Part shown: one piece after another, positions 33,452 through 41,398 of the stretch
Layout: every line of letters begins with the position of its first letter
Numbering within the stretch: the first letter of the stretch is position 1
The notes under the pieces: generated by a model
What the model was told of the DNA's origin: nothing
What the model saw: the letters and a program-made list of their open reading frames with translations, nothing else
Database searches by the model: none
Made by a program: the position numbers and the translations under genes
Assembly: GCA_041746105.1 (NCBI GenBank)
Contig: JBGTHP010000005.1
Location: 7,733 to 71,732, forward strand
Source: JBFHRE01 sp041746105
GTDB lineage: Bacteria > Actinomycetota > Acidimicrobiia > Spongiisociales > ZC4RG35
Reading direction: 5' to 3'
Length of the DNA: 64,000 nt

Positions 33452-34807
33452 TCAGCCGCTGAACGCGCTTGACGTCTCGCTGCAGATGTTGGCCTGGAAG
33501 TCGGCGATATCACGGCTGCCGGTCACGACTGCCTGAATCGCACCGTCCATGGCGGACGAGAACTCCGGCCAGCTACCTGCCCACAACGGACCCTCGGTCG
33601 TTGGATTGTTGGTCAAGCCGTCGAGGAAAGCCTGGTTGTTGGCGGGCGGGGTGAAGCCGAGGAACGCGTCAAGCGCTTCCTGACTCACCCGGCTTGGGAT
33701 GTTGGCTCCAAGCTCGGAGATCTGAGCCTGGACGTCGGCCTGCGTCAGAGCTTGCACCAATTCCCAGGCTGCGGCGGGATCGGCGGTATTGGCATTCACG
33801 ACGTAGGCGCCCCAGAACAACCAGTTGCCCGGTCCGGCCGGCCCACTCGGGAGTCCGACAACGTCCCAGTTGAATTCGACAGTACGAATTCCGGGAGTTG
33901 CCCAGCGACCGTTCTGGAACATTCCGACGGTCCCCGCCCGGAAGGGTCCCTCTGGGTCTTCACCGTAGGGAATAACCGAGCTTCCGCTGTACAGATCGCG
34001 CAGGAACGTGAGACCGGCAACCGACTCTGCCGAGTCGAGGCCGCAGGCCGTGCGGTCAGCGGTGAAGAAGCCGCCGCCGGCCGCGTTGATCCAGGCTCCG
34101 TACGGACCCCACCAAGCGCTTTGACCGTAACCTTTGATCTCGCCGCCGAGGGCAGCCACTCCGTCGGCAACCTCCTGGAACTTCTCCCATGTCCATTCAC
34201 CGTTCGCCGCGAGCTCCCGTGGGTCCTCGACCCCGGCCTCGGCGACGAGGTCTAGGTTGATGTATAGACCGAACGTCGAAACGTCCCGGGGAAGACCCCA
34301 CAGTGCCGAACCGGGCTGACCGGTCGCGAGGTCGGTGGTCAGGTGTCCCATCGGTCCCGGGTAGAAGTCGGCGTCGCTGTGGCCAGTTGCATCGGCATAT
34401 TGGCGCAGGTCCAAGATCACGCCTCGCGAAGCGAAATCTGCGATATCGGTCCCGGGGATCCAGAAGACATCTGGTGCCGTACCGGCCGAGAGGTTGGTCA
34501 GCAGCGTCTGCTGGTATCCGGCCCCCTCATTGGAACCCGGCTCATAGGTCAGCGTGACCGATGCCAGGTCATCGTCAATCTGATCGGAGATGCTCGCATA
34601 AACTGCGGCTTCTTCCGGGTTGTCTGGCCTTGTCATCCATCGCAATGCGACAGATTCACCTGTGGGCGGGGCCTCGGTGGTGGCGACCGACGGCGCCGCC
34701 GTCGTCGTCGTCGGGGCGGCTGCTGTGGTGGTCGTGCTCGCCGAGTCACCGCAGGCAGCGGCAACAAGGGCGAGAACGCCGATGAGCAGTATCAGCTTCG
34801 GCTTCAT
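33452..34807 (-). CDS. sugar ABC transporter substrate-binding lipoprotein
   Basis: Extracellular solute-binding protein family 1, 451 aa. The signal peptide MKPKLILLIGVLALVAAAC ends in a lipobox at C19, followed by a Thr/Ala linker. Domain marks are TAPDVFWIPGTDIADFASRG, LWGLPRDVSTFGLYINLDLV and FQNGRWATPG. The ATG at 34807 has an AGGAGG site. It binds sugars outside the membrane; the operon suggests alpha- or beta-galactosides. Confidence 0.93.
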   Translation of the reverse strand: MKPKLILLIGVLALVAAACGDSASTTTTAAAPTTTTAAPSVATTEAPPTGESVALRWMTRPDNPEEAAVYASISDQIDDDLASVTLTYEPGSNEGAGYQQTLLTNLSAGTAPDVFWIPGTDIADFASRGVILDLRQYADATGHSDADFYPGPMGHLTTDLATGQPGSALWGLPRDVSTFGLYINLDLVAEAGVEDPRELAANGEWTWEKFQEVADGVAALGGEIKGYGQSAWWGPYGAWINAAGGGFFTADRTACGLDSAESVAGLTFLRDLYSGSSVIPYGEDPEGPFRAGTVGMFQNGRWATPGIRTVEFNWDVVGLPSGPAGPGNWLFWGAYVVNANTADPAAAWELVQALTQADVQAQISELGANIPSRVSQEALDAFLGFTPPANNQAFLDGLTNNPTTEGPLWAGSWPEFSSAMDGAIQAVVTGSRDIADFQANICSETSSAFSG

Positions 34808-34835
34808 TCGTGTCCTCCTGTATTGGTCGTTGAGC

Positions 34836-35648
34836 TCATGCTCTGGTTGTGTTGGGAACGTCGGCGACCTCGATCTCGACGCCGAGGTCTCGCAGTTCAC
34901 CGACGATCTCTGCCGGCGCGGACGACCCGGTAATCAGTAGGTCGATGTCGCCGAGCTCGGCGATCTTGGCGACGCTGATGTTTCCGAGCTTCGACCCGTC
35001 GGCCACGATCACGGTCCGCTGGCCGGCGGCGATCATCCGGCGCTTCATCGCCGCTTCGGGAAGGTTGACATTGGTGACCCCTGCGTCCGGATGGATTCCA
35101 TTGCATCCGATGAATGAAGTCGAGGCGTTGATGCTGTCGAGAATCAACCCCGCCATGGGATCCACCAGCGAGTGCTGCTTGGGGCGGAGGGTGCCTCCGG
35201 TGACCACGACCGTGATCTTTGGAATGGCAGGTTCCAAACCGAGAGCGATGGTCAGGCTGGAGGTAAAAACCGTGACATCGGTCAGGTCGTGACGTTCTAC
35301 CAGGGCTTTGGCGATCGAAGTGGTCGAAGTCCCCACGTCCAAGATGACCGTTTCACCTGACCGAATCGCAGCGGCCGCGTGCCGCCCGATGGCATCCTTC
35401 TCGGCGGAGAATTCGTCGAGGGCTTCTTCGAACGAGCGCTCCGGCCGCAGCTCGGTGTTTCTGACCATGGCACCACCGTGGACCCGTTGCAGGAGACCGG
35501 TGTCGGCTAGGGCCCCCAGGTCGGCTCGAACCGTGACTTCTGAGATTCCAAAGGCGGTGCTCAGATCGGAGACCCGCATGAATTCGCGGGCCCGCACCAG
35601 GGTGAGCATCCGCTCACGCCGCACTTCAGCAGGAACTGGCTCTTCCAT
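34836..35648 (-). CDS. DeoR-family sugar operon regulator
   Basis: A 270-aa regulator. An N-terminal winged helix (about 7-60; VSDLSTAFGISEVTVRADLGAL) carries the DeoR signature. The C-terminal DeoRC sensor shows ILDVGTSTTSIAKAL, FTSSLTIALGL, VTGGTLRPKQHSLVDP and IVADGSKLG. DeoR sensors bind phosphorylated sugars. It sits in the galactoside operon and probably autoregulates it, perhaps sensing a galactose or tagatose phosphate; the effector is inference. Confidence 0.9.
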   Translation of the reverse strand: MEEPVPAEVRRERMLTLVRAREFMRVSDLSTAFGISEVTVRADLGALADTGLLQRVHGGAMVRNTELRPERSFEEALDEFSAEKDAIGRHAAAAIRSGETVILDVGTSTTSIAKALVERHDLTDVTVFTSSLTIALGLEPAIPKITVVVTGGTLRPKQHSLVDPMAGLILDSINASTSFIGCNGIHPDAGVTNVNLPEAAMKRRMIAAGQRTVIVADGSKLGNISVAKIAELGDIDLLITGSSAPAEIVGELRDLGVEIEVADVPNTTRA

Positions 35649-35667
35649 CCAGCCAGCTTACGGTTGC

Positions 35668-35696
35668 TTTCGATTGAGATGCAAATAGTTTCGTTT
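35668..35696 (-). promoter_or_regulatory. candidate DeoR-type direct-repeat operator
   Basis: TTTCGATT (35668-35675) and TTTCGTTT (35689-35696) repeat with 21-bp spacing, two helical turns, in an AT-rich gap just upstream of the DeoR gene. Direct TTTCG-like repeats are usual for DeoR-family sites. Confidence 0.35.
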
Positions 35697-37521
35697 ATTT
35701 GCCAGCGGTTTCGATCGTCAGCGCCATGTGGTCGATGATGTAACGCCGATCGCCCCGCACGAAGACCTCCAGATGCGAGGAAACGGGGCGGAGATCCATC
35801 AGATCGCCGAGAAGGGCCGTCCACGAATCGACGTTTGAGAAGCCCGCATAAACCAGCCCAGCTTGGCGAACGGCGGCGGCGCGCCCGTCGAGATATGTGC
35901 CGCCGCCATAAGTGGCGATCACCTCGGCTCCTTGCGGATTCAAGACGTCGGTCCAGAGACCGGCGGCAGTACCCCAAGGAGAGACGGTTACAGGTTGGTT
36001 TTGACTCAGGTGCTCAGCGACCCGAGCACCGAGCCGGTCGGTCAATCCAGCCGGGAGCGGAAGATCGGACCATGCGTATTCGCGTGTCATCACGAAGCTT
36101 CGAGGTCCAAGCACAACTCCGGTTCCGGAATCGAGTGCCTGGATGATCGAGGCAATTCGTTCGGGAGTCGTGATGTGGGCGACAGGAGCCAGCACCCAAT
36201 CAAAATCTGTCAGGTCGTCCTCGGAGTCCACCAGCGCCACCTCGAGGCCTAAACGTCGAGCGGCGGCATAGGCGTCCATTTGCATCGATCGATGGGTCGT
36301 GCCGATGCGGTGCGGATTGATCTCGATCGCCCATACGTCCTTGTAAGAGTGGAGAATGGCAACTCGCGGTCTTGGACGGTCGAATGCTCCTGCCAGCCGG
36401 ATCTCATCGATCGTTTTGGTGACCTCAGCCACCACGGCCGTTGGTGATCCGTCGTGGCGTAGAAGTCCGGAGTGGTACATCTCTTGGCCGAAACGGGCGG
36501 CGCGCCACCGGAAGTAGAGCAGCGCATCAAATCCGTGAAGTGCGGCTTGCCAGGTCCAGACCCGAACCTGGCCGTCCGCGACCGGCGGGTTGGTCTGGGT
36601 CCAATTGATCGGGCCGGCCTGCTGTTCCATGACCCACGCCGTGCCTTCCCGGCCAACACTCCCGAGCGCCAGATCCAGGTGGTAGGCCGTGACCAGAGGA
36701 TCGTTGGGGCCGTGGGGATATGAATCGATCGACGCGATCCCCGTGAGTCTGGCGGCAGCCCTCTGGTCGACCGGGGTGTCCTCGGAATAGAAGTTGGTCG
36801 TGACTTCGACGTTTGGCGCAACCTGGGATCGGATCAAACGGATTTGTTCGCCCAGAAAGTCGACCGCCTGCTCCGAGGCGAACTTGCGATGAGCCATCAG
36901 CAGCGACGGGTTGTGGCTTGTCATGGCCGGAACCGGGAGGAGAACCGACTCGAAATCGGGATAGGTCTGGGACCAGAAGATCGTTCCCCATTGCTTGTTC
37001 AATTCGTCGATCGTGCCGAAGCGAGCGTTGAGCCACCTTGTGAATGCGGACTGGCACTCCGGACACCAGCATCGGGCCGAATCGTGGTTGCCCATCTCGT
37101 TGTCCACCTGCCAAGCAACCACCATCTCGTGGTGTCCATAACGGCCGAGGAGTTCGCCAACGATTCTCTTGGCCTCATCGCGGTAGACGGTGGAGGTCAC
37201 GCAGGTGTGGCGTCGGGATCCGTAGGCACGCCGGCGCCCGTCTGGACCGACCGACAGGACGGTCGGCTGTTCCTGCACGAGCCACACCGGTGGTGTGGCG
37301 GTGGGGGTGCACAATACAATTCCGAGACCATGGGATGTGATGGTGTCTATGGCTCGATCGAGCCAGTCCCAAACAAAGCGTCCGCGTTCCGGCTCGAATC
37401 CCGCCCATGCGAATTCGCCAATCCGTACTAGGTCGAGACCCATTTTGGCCATCATTCTGGCGTCGACCGGCCACCGCTCTTCTGGCCACTGTTCTGGGTA
37501 ATAGCACACGCCGAATCGCAC
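35695..37521 (-). CDS. beta-galactosidase (GH42)
   Basis: Cytoplasmic 608-aa GH42 enzyme. The acid/base is E142 (QVDNEMG) and the nucleophile E299 (VMEQQAG). Zinc cysteines C107, C151, C153 and C156 (CWCPEC) match the spacing I recall for the Thermus A4 enzyme. The C-terminal trimerisation and beta domains are present. GTG 37521 is chosen because VRFGVCYYPEQWP is the standard N-terminus and a TACACT -10 lies 8 nt upstream. It is the first gene of the operon and supplies galactose to galK/galT. Confidence 0.92.
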   Translation of the reverse strand: MRFGVCYYPEQWPEERWPVDARMMAKMGLDLVRIGEFAWAGFEPERGRFVWDWLDRAIDTITSHGLGIVLCTPTATPPVWLVQEQPTVLSVGPDGRRRAYGSRRHTCVTSTVYRDEAKRIVGELLGRYGHHEMVVAWQVDNEMGNHDSARCWCPECQSAFTRWLNARFGTIDELNKQWGTIFWSQTYPDFESVLLPVPAMTSHNPSLLMAHRKFASEQAVDFLGEQIRLIRSQVAPNVEVTTNFYSEDTPVDQRAAARLTGIASIDSYPHGPNDPLVTAYHLDLALGSVGREGTAWVMEQQAGPINWTQTNPPVADGQVRVWTWQAALHGFDALLYFRWRAARFGQEMYHSGLLRHDGSPTAVVAEVTKTIDEIRLAGAFDRPRPRVAILHSYKDVWAIEINPHRIGTTHRSMQMDAYAAARRLGLEVALVDSEDDLTDFDWVLAPVAHITTPERIASIIQALDSGTGVVLGPRSFVMTREYAWSDLPLPAGLTDRLGARVAEHLSQNQPVTVSPWGTAAGLWTDVLNPQGAEVIATYGGGTYLDGRAAAVRQAGLVYAGFSNVDSWTALLGDLMDLRPVSSHLEVFVRGDRRYIIDHMALTIETAGK

Positions 37522-37529
37522 GGCGGGGG

Positions 37530-37535
37530 AGTGTA
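37530..37535 (-). promoter_or_regulatory. TACACT, candidate -10 of the galactoside operon
   Basis: On the minus strand TACACT ends 8 nt before the GTG start of the GH42 gene, implying a leaderless operon message. No clear -35. Confidence 0.45.
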
Positions 37536-37572
37536 GCTCCGGGCATGGTGGTGGCCGGCCGTCCCACCGTGA

Positions 37573-37611
37573 GGCCACCCCACAGGCGGCCACCCCACAG
37601 GCGGCCACCCC
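37573..37611. repeat. 15-bp tandem repeat, 2.6 copies
   Basis: GGCCACCCCACAGGC occurs at 37573-37587 and 37588-37602, then a partial copy to 37611. It lies upstream of the galactoside operon promoter, in the space shared with the divergent dihydrouridine synthase gene. Confidence 0.8.
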
Positions 37612-37671
37612 GAACTTTCGGCGATTCGCCCCGCATTCAGGGCGCACAACCTAAGGCTCGAAGCCTCGACC

Positions 37672-37677
37672 TACCCT
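37672..37677 (+). promoter_or_regulatory. TACCCT, candidate -10 of the dus gene
   Basis: TACCCT ends 6 nt before the GTG at 37684 and supports a leaderless start there. Confidence 0.4.
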
Positions 37678-37683
37678 ATCGGG

Positions 37684-38793
37684 GTGCAGATTGGTCATCT
37701 AAGGGTTGATCCCCCGGTCGTGTTGGCGCCGATGGCGGGCGTCACCAACGCGCCCTTCCGGGCGTTGGCGCGCAGTTTTGGCGCGGCGATCTATGTGTGC
37801 GAAATGGTCGGCGCTCGCGCTCTCGTGGATGGCGACGCAAAGACCAACCACCTCGCCACTTTTCCAGTCGATGAGTCTCCGCGTTCGATTCAGCTCTACG
37901 GGACCGACCCGGGGGCGGTGGGTGAGGCGGTAGCGCTTCTCGTGAAACGAGAGAACGCCGATCACATCGATCTCAACTTCGGCTGTCCAGTCCCCAAGGT
38001 CACCCGCAACGGGGGTGGAGGAGCCCTCCCCTGGAGGCGGGATCTCTACCGTTCCATCGTCAGGGCGGCGGTCGTGAACTCGGCCGGCCGGCCGATCACC
38101 GTCAAGTTCCGCAAAGGCATCGACGACGGCCATCTCACGTACCTCGATTGCGGCCTGATTGCCGAGGAAGAGGGGGCTTCGGCGGTGGCGCTTCACGCAC
38201 GTACCGTTTATCAGCTCTATTCAGGCACCGCCGATTGGGAATCGATCAGGCTCCTCAAAGAGGTCGTAAAAACGATCCCGGTGCTCGGAAACGGTGATAT
38301 CTGGGAGGCCGCCGATGCGGTTCGAATGATCGAGGAAACCGGTTGTGACGGCGTGGTCATCGGACGCGGTTGTCTCGGGCGGCCTTGGCTGTTCGGCGAT
38401 CTCGCCCTGACCTTCGCCGGTACCCCGACCAATTCGGTTCCGACACTCGGATTCGTTACCGAGGTGATGAGGCGTCACGCCGCCTTACTCGTCGATTGGA
38501 TCGATCCCTTTATCGGAATCCGTCTCTTTCGAAAACACGTCGGTTGGTATTTCAAGGGGTATCCGGTCGGACCCGACGTGCGCCGGGCGCTTTCTGAGGT
38601 CGATGATCTCGAGCAACTGGATTTCTGGCTTGGCCAGTTGGATGCCACGGCTCTGCCTCATGACGGCGCGACTTCGATGATCAGGGGTCATTCACACGGA
38701 CCGCGGGACGTACACCTTCCCCATGGCTTCTATGAAGGTGAATGGACCGCGGTCTCGTCCAAAGACGCGGAATTGGCGCTGAGCGGCGGCTGA
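37684..38793 (+). CDS. tRNA-dihydrouridine synthase (DusB family)
   Basis: FMN enzyme that reduces uridine in the tRNA D-loop. The 369-aa TIM barrel shows VVLAPMAGVTNAPFR, the catalytic Cys in IDLNFGCPVPKVTRNGGG, FRKGIDD, ALHARTVYQLYSG, NGDIWEAADA and VVIGRGCLGRPWLF. It is divergent from the galactoside operon. Confidence 0.93.
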   Translation: MQIGHLRVDPPVVLAPMAGVTNAPFRALARSFGAAIYVCEMVGARALVDGDAKTNHLATFPVDESPRSIQLYGTDPGAVGEAVALLVKRENADHIDLNFGCPVPKVTRNGGGGALPWRRDLYRSIVRAAVVNSAGRPITVKFRKGIDDGHLTYLDCGLIAEEEGASAVALHARTVYQLYSGTADWESIRLLKEVVKTIPVLGNGDIWEAADAVRMIEETGCDGVVIGRGCLGRPWLFGDLALTFAGTPTNSVPTLGFVTEVMRRHAALLVDWIDPFIGIRLFRKHVGWYFKGYPVGPDVRRALSEVDDLEQLDFWLGQLDATALPHDGATSMIRGHSHGPRDVHLPHGFYEGEWTAVSSKDAELALSGG

Positions 38794-38805
38794 TCGGGTC
38801 GGCGC

Positions 38806-39978
38806 GTGTCGATCGGTTCTGGCATCCTCACGCCAATGGTCTCGTCACGGTTGGCCCCGTTTGGTTCGACGATCTTCTCTTCGATCACGGCGAGGGCGCG
38901 TGCGGCGGGAGCGGTCGATCTCGGACAGGGATATCCAAGTTGGGAAGGGCCCGATTTTGTCAAACGGGCGGCGATCGAGGCGATCACCGGCCAATCGAAC
39001 CAGTATCCGCCATCGGCAGGACTGGCCGGGTTACAAGACGCCATCGCTACTCGCTGGGCACGAGACGCCGGACTCGAGATCGACCCGCAGAAACACGTGA
39101 CGGTGACGTCCGGGTGCACGGAGGCACTGGCGGCGAGCTTTCTCGGCCTCTGTGAGCCTGGTGATGAGGTGATTCTGTTCGAGCCGAGTTACGACGCATA
39201 TCCGGTTGGGTGTGCGCTCGCGGGGGCGCAGCCACGGTTTGTCAGCTTGGTTGCTCCCGACTTTCGGTTCGACCCCGATCAACTGGAGGAGGCGATCACA
39301 TCCCGTACCCGGATGATCGTCGTCAACACACCGCACAATCCGACCGGTCGCGTATTCGACCAATCCGAATGTGAGCTGATCGCCCGGATAGCGATCGAAC
39401 GGGACCTCATCGTCGTCACGGACGAGGTCTATGAGCACATCGTGTACCGCGGTAGCCACTTACGGTTGGCCACCCTTCCCGGCATGTGGGAGAGAACCCT
39501 GACGCTCTCCTCATTAGGAAAGTCTTTTTCTCTCACCGGTTGGAAGACCGGGTGGGGGATCGGTCCCGAAAGCCTGACAAACGGTCTACGGGCAGCCCAC
39601 CAATATCTCACCTTCACGACTCCGAACCCGATGCAGGCAGGGGCCATCGCCGCCATGGCTGCACCCGATTCCTATTTTGATGACCTTGTCTCGTCGTATC
39701 GACACAAACGGGATCTGTTGGTTTCGGGACTCGAGTCGATCGGCTTCGGGATCAAGGCCCCGGAAGGCGCCTATTACATCCTCGCCGACCACTCGCCGTT
39801 CGGATTCGCCAGTGATATCGATTTTGTCGATCACCTGATCTCCGCAGTCGGCGTGGCCGCGATTCCGCCTTCGGTTTTCTACCACCGGTCTCCGGTGTCG
39901 AACCTGGTCCGTTTCGCATTCTGCAAGGACGATGCGGTGTTGACCGAGGCATTGTCCCGGATGTCCACTCTGGGCTGA
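38806..39978 (+). CDS. class I/II aminotransferase (kynurenine/methionine-type)
   Basis: PLP enzyme of 390 aa. The Schiff-base lysine is in TLSSLGKSFSLTGWKTGW; other marks are VTSGCTEALAASFLGLCEPGDEVILFEPSYDAY and VNTPHNPTGRVF. The pattern matches the kynurenine aminotransferase / YbdL branch that uses 2-oxo acids. GTG 38806 is the longest start; the ATG at 38836 is possible. It is probably co-transcribed with dus and ends at a hairpin. Confidence 0.87.
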   Translation: MSIGSGILTPMVSSRLAPFGSTIFSSITARARAAGAVDLGQGYPSWEGPDFVKRAAIEAITGQSNQYPPSAGLAGLQDAIATRWARDAGLEIDPQKHVTVTSGCTEALAASFLGLCEPGDEVILFEPSYDAYPVGCALAGAQPRFVSLVAPDFRFDPDQLEEAITSRTRMIVVNTPHNPTGRVFDQSECELIARIAIERDLIVVTDEVYEHIVYRGSHLRLATLPGMWERTLTLSSLGKSFSLTGWKTGWGIGPESLTNGLRAAHQYLTFTTPNPMQAGAIAAMAAPDSYFDDLVSSYRHKRDLLVSGLESIGFGIKAPEGAYYILADHSPFGFASDIDFVDHLISAVGVAAIPPSVFYHRSPVSNLVRFAFCKDDAVLTEALSRMSTLG

Positions 39979-39983
39979 CGCGG

Positions 39984-40007
39984 AAAGGGAGCCTTCCGGC
40001 TCCCTTT
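39984..40007 (+). terminator. hairpin terminator after the aminotransferase
   Basis: AAAGGGAGCC and GGCTCCCTTT pair perfectly around TTCC, 6 nt after the stop. The A/T flanks make it usable in both directions. Confidence 0.65.
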
Positions 40008-40025
40008 CACACCGCCCCTCAGAAT

Positions 40026-40058
40026 TTGGTGGTGGGATTACCCCTGTCCCACCACCAA
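40026..40058. repeat. 12-bp inverted repeat between convergent genes
   Basis: TTGGTGGTGGGA and TCCCACCACCAA pair around a 9-nt loop. It lies between the aminotransferase terminator and the subtilase stop and may end transcription from the right. The rest of the 164-bp gap shows no gene. Confidence 0.6.
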
Positions 40059-40142
40059 CCCCTTCGTTTCAAGAGCCAACGCCCCCCGCGAGAAGCTCTC
40101 GGGGTAATGAGAGCCGCCTACCGTCGCCTTGATACATCGAGA

Positions 40143-41309
40143 TCATGGAAATTCGACGACTCCACCGGATCGCAGGTCATGCCACGCCTTGAGCGGGGTT
40201 GCACCGATCTTGTCGGCATGGCGCAGGATCTGGGCCAGCGCATAGGGGGCGGCGAACGATGTCCCGCTCCATAGGGCATAGCCGTCAGGGAAATATTCGA
40301 CTGTGCCGTCGTACGAACGAAACCGTGTGGCTTTCGGATAGTGGGAGTGAACCTTTTCGCCGGGTGCCCAGGCATTGACCCACTTCCCGCAATTCGAAAA
40401 CGAGGACGGTGACTTGATCGTGCCGGCGCCGACCGAGACGACACGTCTGGCGAATTCCCGCTGTCCTGCGAACCCCGCCGGGAACCAGGGGTCGTTCAGC
40501 CCGTCGTTGCCGGCGGCCGCCACGATCAGCAACTCTCTGTTCCGGGACAACCAGCGCCGCATCGCGTGCTGCAATCCGACCGGTGCGTCTCCATAGGCGC
40601 CGTAGGTGCCAAGCGACAGGTTGAGAACGTTGGCTCCTCCGGCGAGGGCACGGTCGACGGCACTGATGACAGCCAGTTCGGTCGGAACCGGCTGGCCCCC
40701 CGGAAAACCGCGATAGACGTCTATGACTGAGCCTTTGGCATGGTGGTCGATGATGCCGGCGACAAATCCGCCATGACCGGCACCGAACCAGTCCACATAA
40801 CCCCGGGGTGGTCTGACGTCAACCCGGTCGGGCTCATAGATTCCGATGCCGACCCCCGCAGGGACTGGCTCGAACATGCCGGTGTCGATCACTCCGACGC
40901 GCACCTTCGATTTGATCTTGCGAGGTCTTCCAAGCGGCCCGTACGGTACTGGATCGCTGGCGGAGCCCCAGCCCCAGTGCGATCCCAGCGTCAGGACCAT
41001 GTGGGGGGCGGCCAGCCGCCTCCCTTCCTTCGTGACCAAACCTGCGCCGGCTTCAAATGCGTCGACACCGGAAGCGAGCTTGACGGTTCCGAGACCGGTT
41101 GGCACCGGACGCTTGCTGCGCCCCAGCGATGCCTTGCCCAACAATCGCTCAACCAGTTCTCGGTCTTCCTCAGCCAAAACCAATTCACCAGGGACGTAGG
41201 CATAACCCGCCCCGTCCTCGTGCATGTGAACGAGGCTGCTCGGTTTTGTCTCCACCCCGTTCTCGACGTAGTGGTTCACCCTCTCTGCGAGTTGGCGCAA
41301 CGAAACCAT
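40143..41309 (-). CDS. cytosolic subtilisin-like serine protease (S8)
   Basis: A 388-aa subtilase without signal peptide. From ATG 41309 (GGGAG site) the catalytic residues are D142 (GVIDTG), H179 (GAGHGGFVAG), oxyanion N268 (AAAGNDG) and S351 (SGTSFAAP). Residues 1-130 form a non-catalytic N-domain. It diverges from a CHAT protease, ECF sigma factor and small partner gene, a combination I believe recurs in actinobacteria. The lack of a secretion signal implies an intracellular signalling or effector role. Confidence 0.87.
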   Translation of the reverse strand: MVSLRQLAERVNHYVENGVETKPSSLVHMHEDGAGYAYVPGELVLAEEDRELVERLLGKASLGRSKRPVPTGLGTVKLASGVDAFEAGAGLVTKEGRRLAAPHMVLTLGSHWGWGSASDPVPYGPLGRPRKIKSKVRVGVIDTGMFEPVPAGVGIGIYEPDRVDVRPPRGYVDWFGAGHGGFVAGIIDHHAKGSVIDVYRGFPGGQPVPTELAVISAVDRALAGGANVLNLSLGTYGAYGDAPVGLQHAMRRWLSRNRELLIVAAAGNDGLNDPWFPAGFAGQREFARRVVSVGAGTIKSPSSFSNCGKWVNAWAPGEKVHSHYPKATRFRSYDGTVEYFPDGYALWSGTSFAAPYALAQILRHADKIGATPLKAWHDLRSGGVVEFP

Positions 41310-41398
41310 GGTTCTCCCTTCACCGGTCAAGCCGGCTCAATGTGGCCGCTCTGAAACCAGAGTCACCTGGCGCCTGAGCGATACAGCGCGATTGTGGT

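Noticed and set aside
37573..37611. CRISPR-like array
   Set aside because: The 15-bp units abut directly with no spacers, and there are no cas genes nearby.
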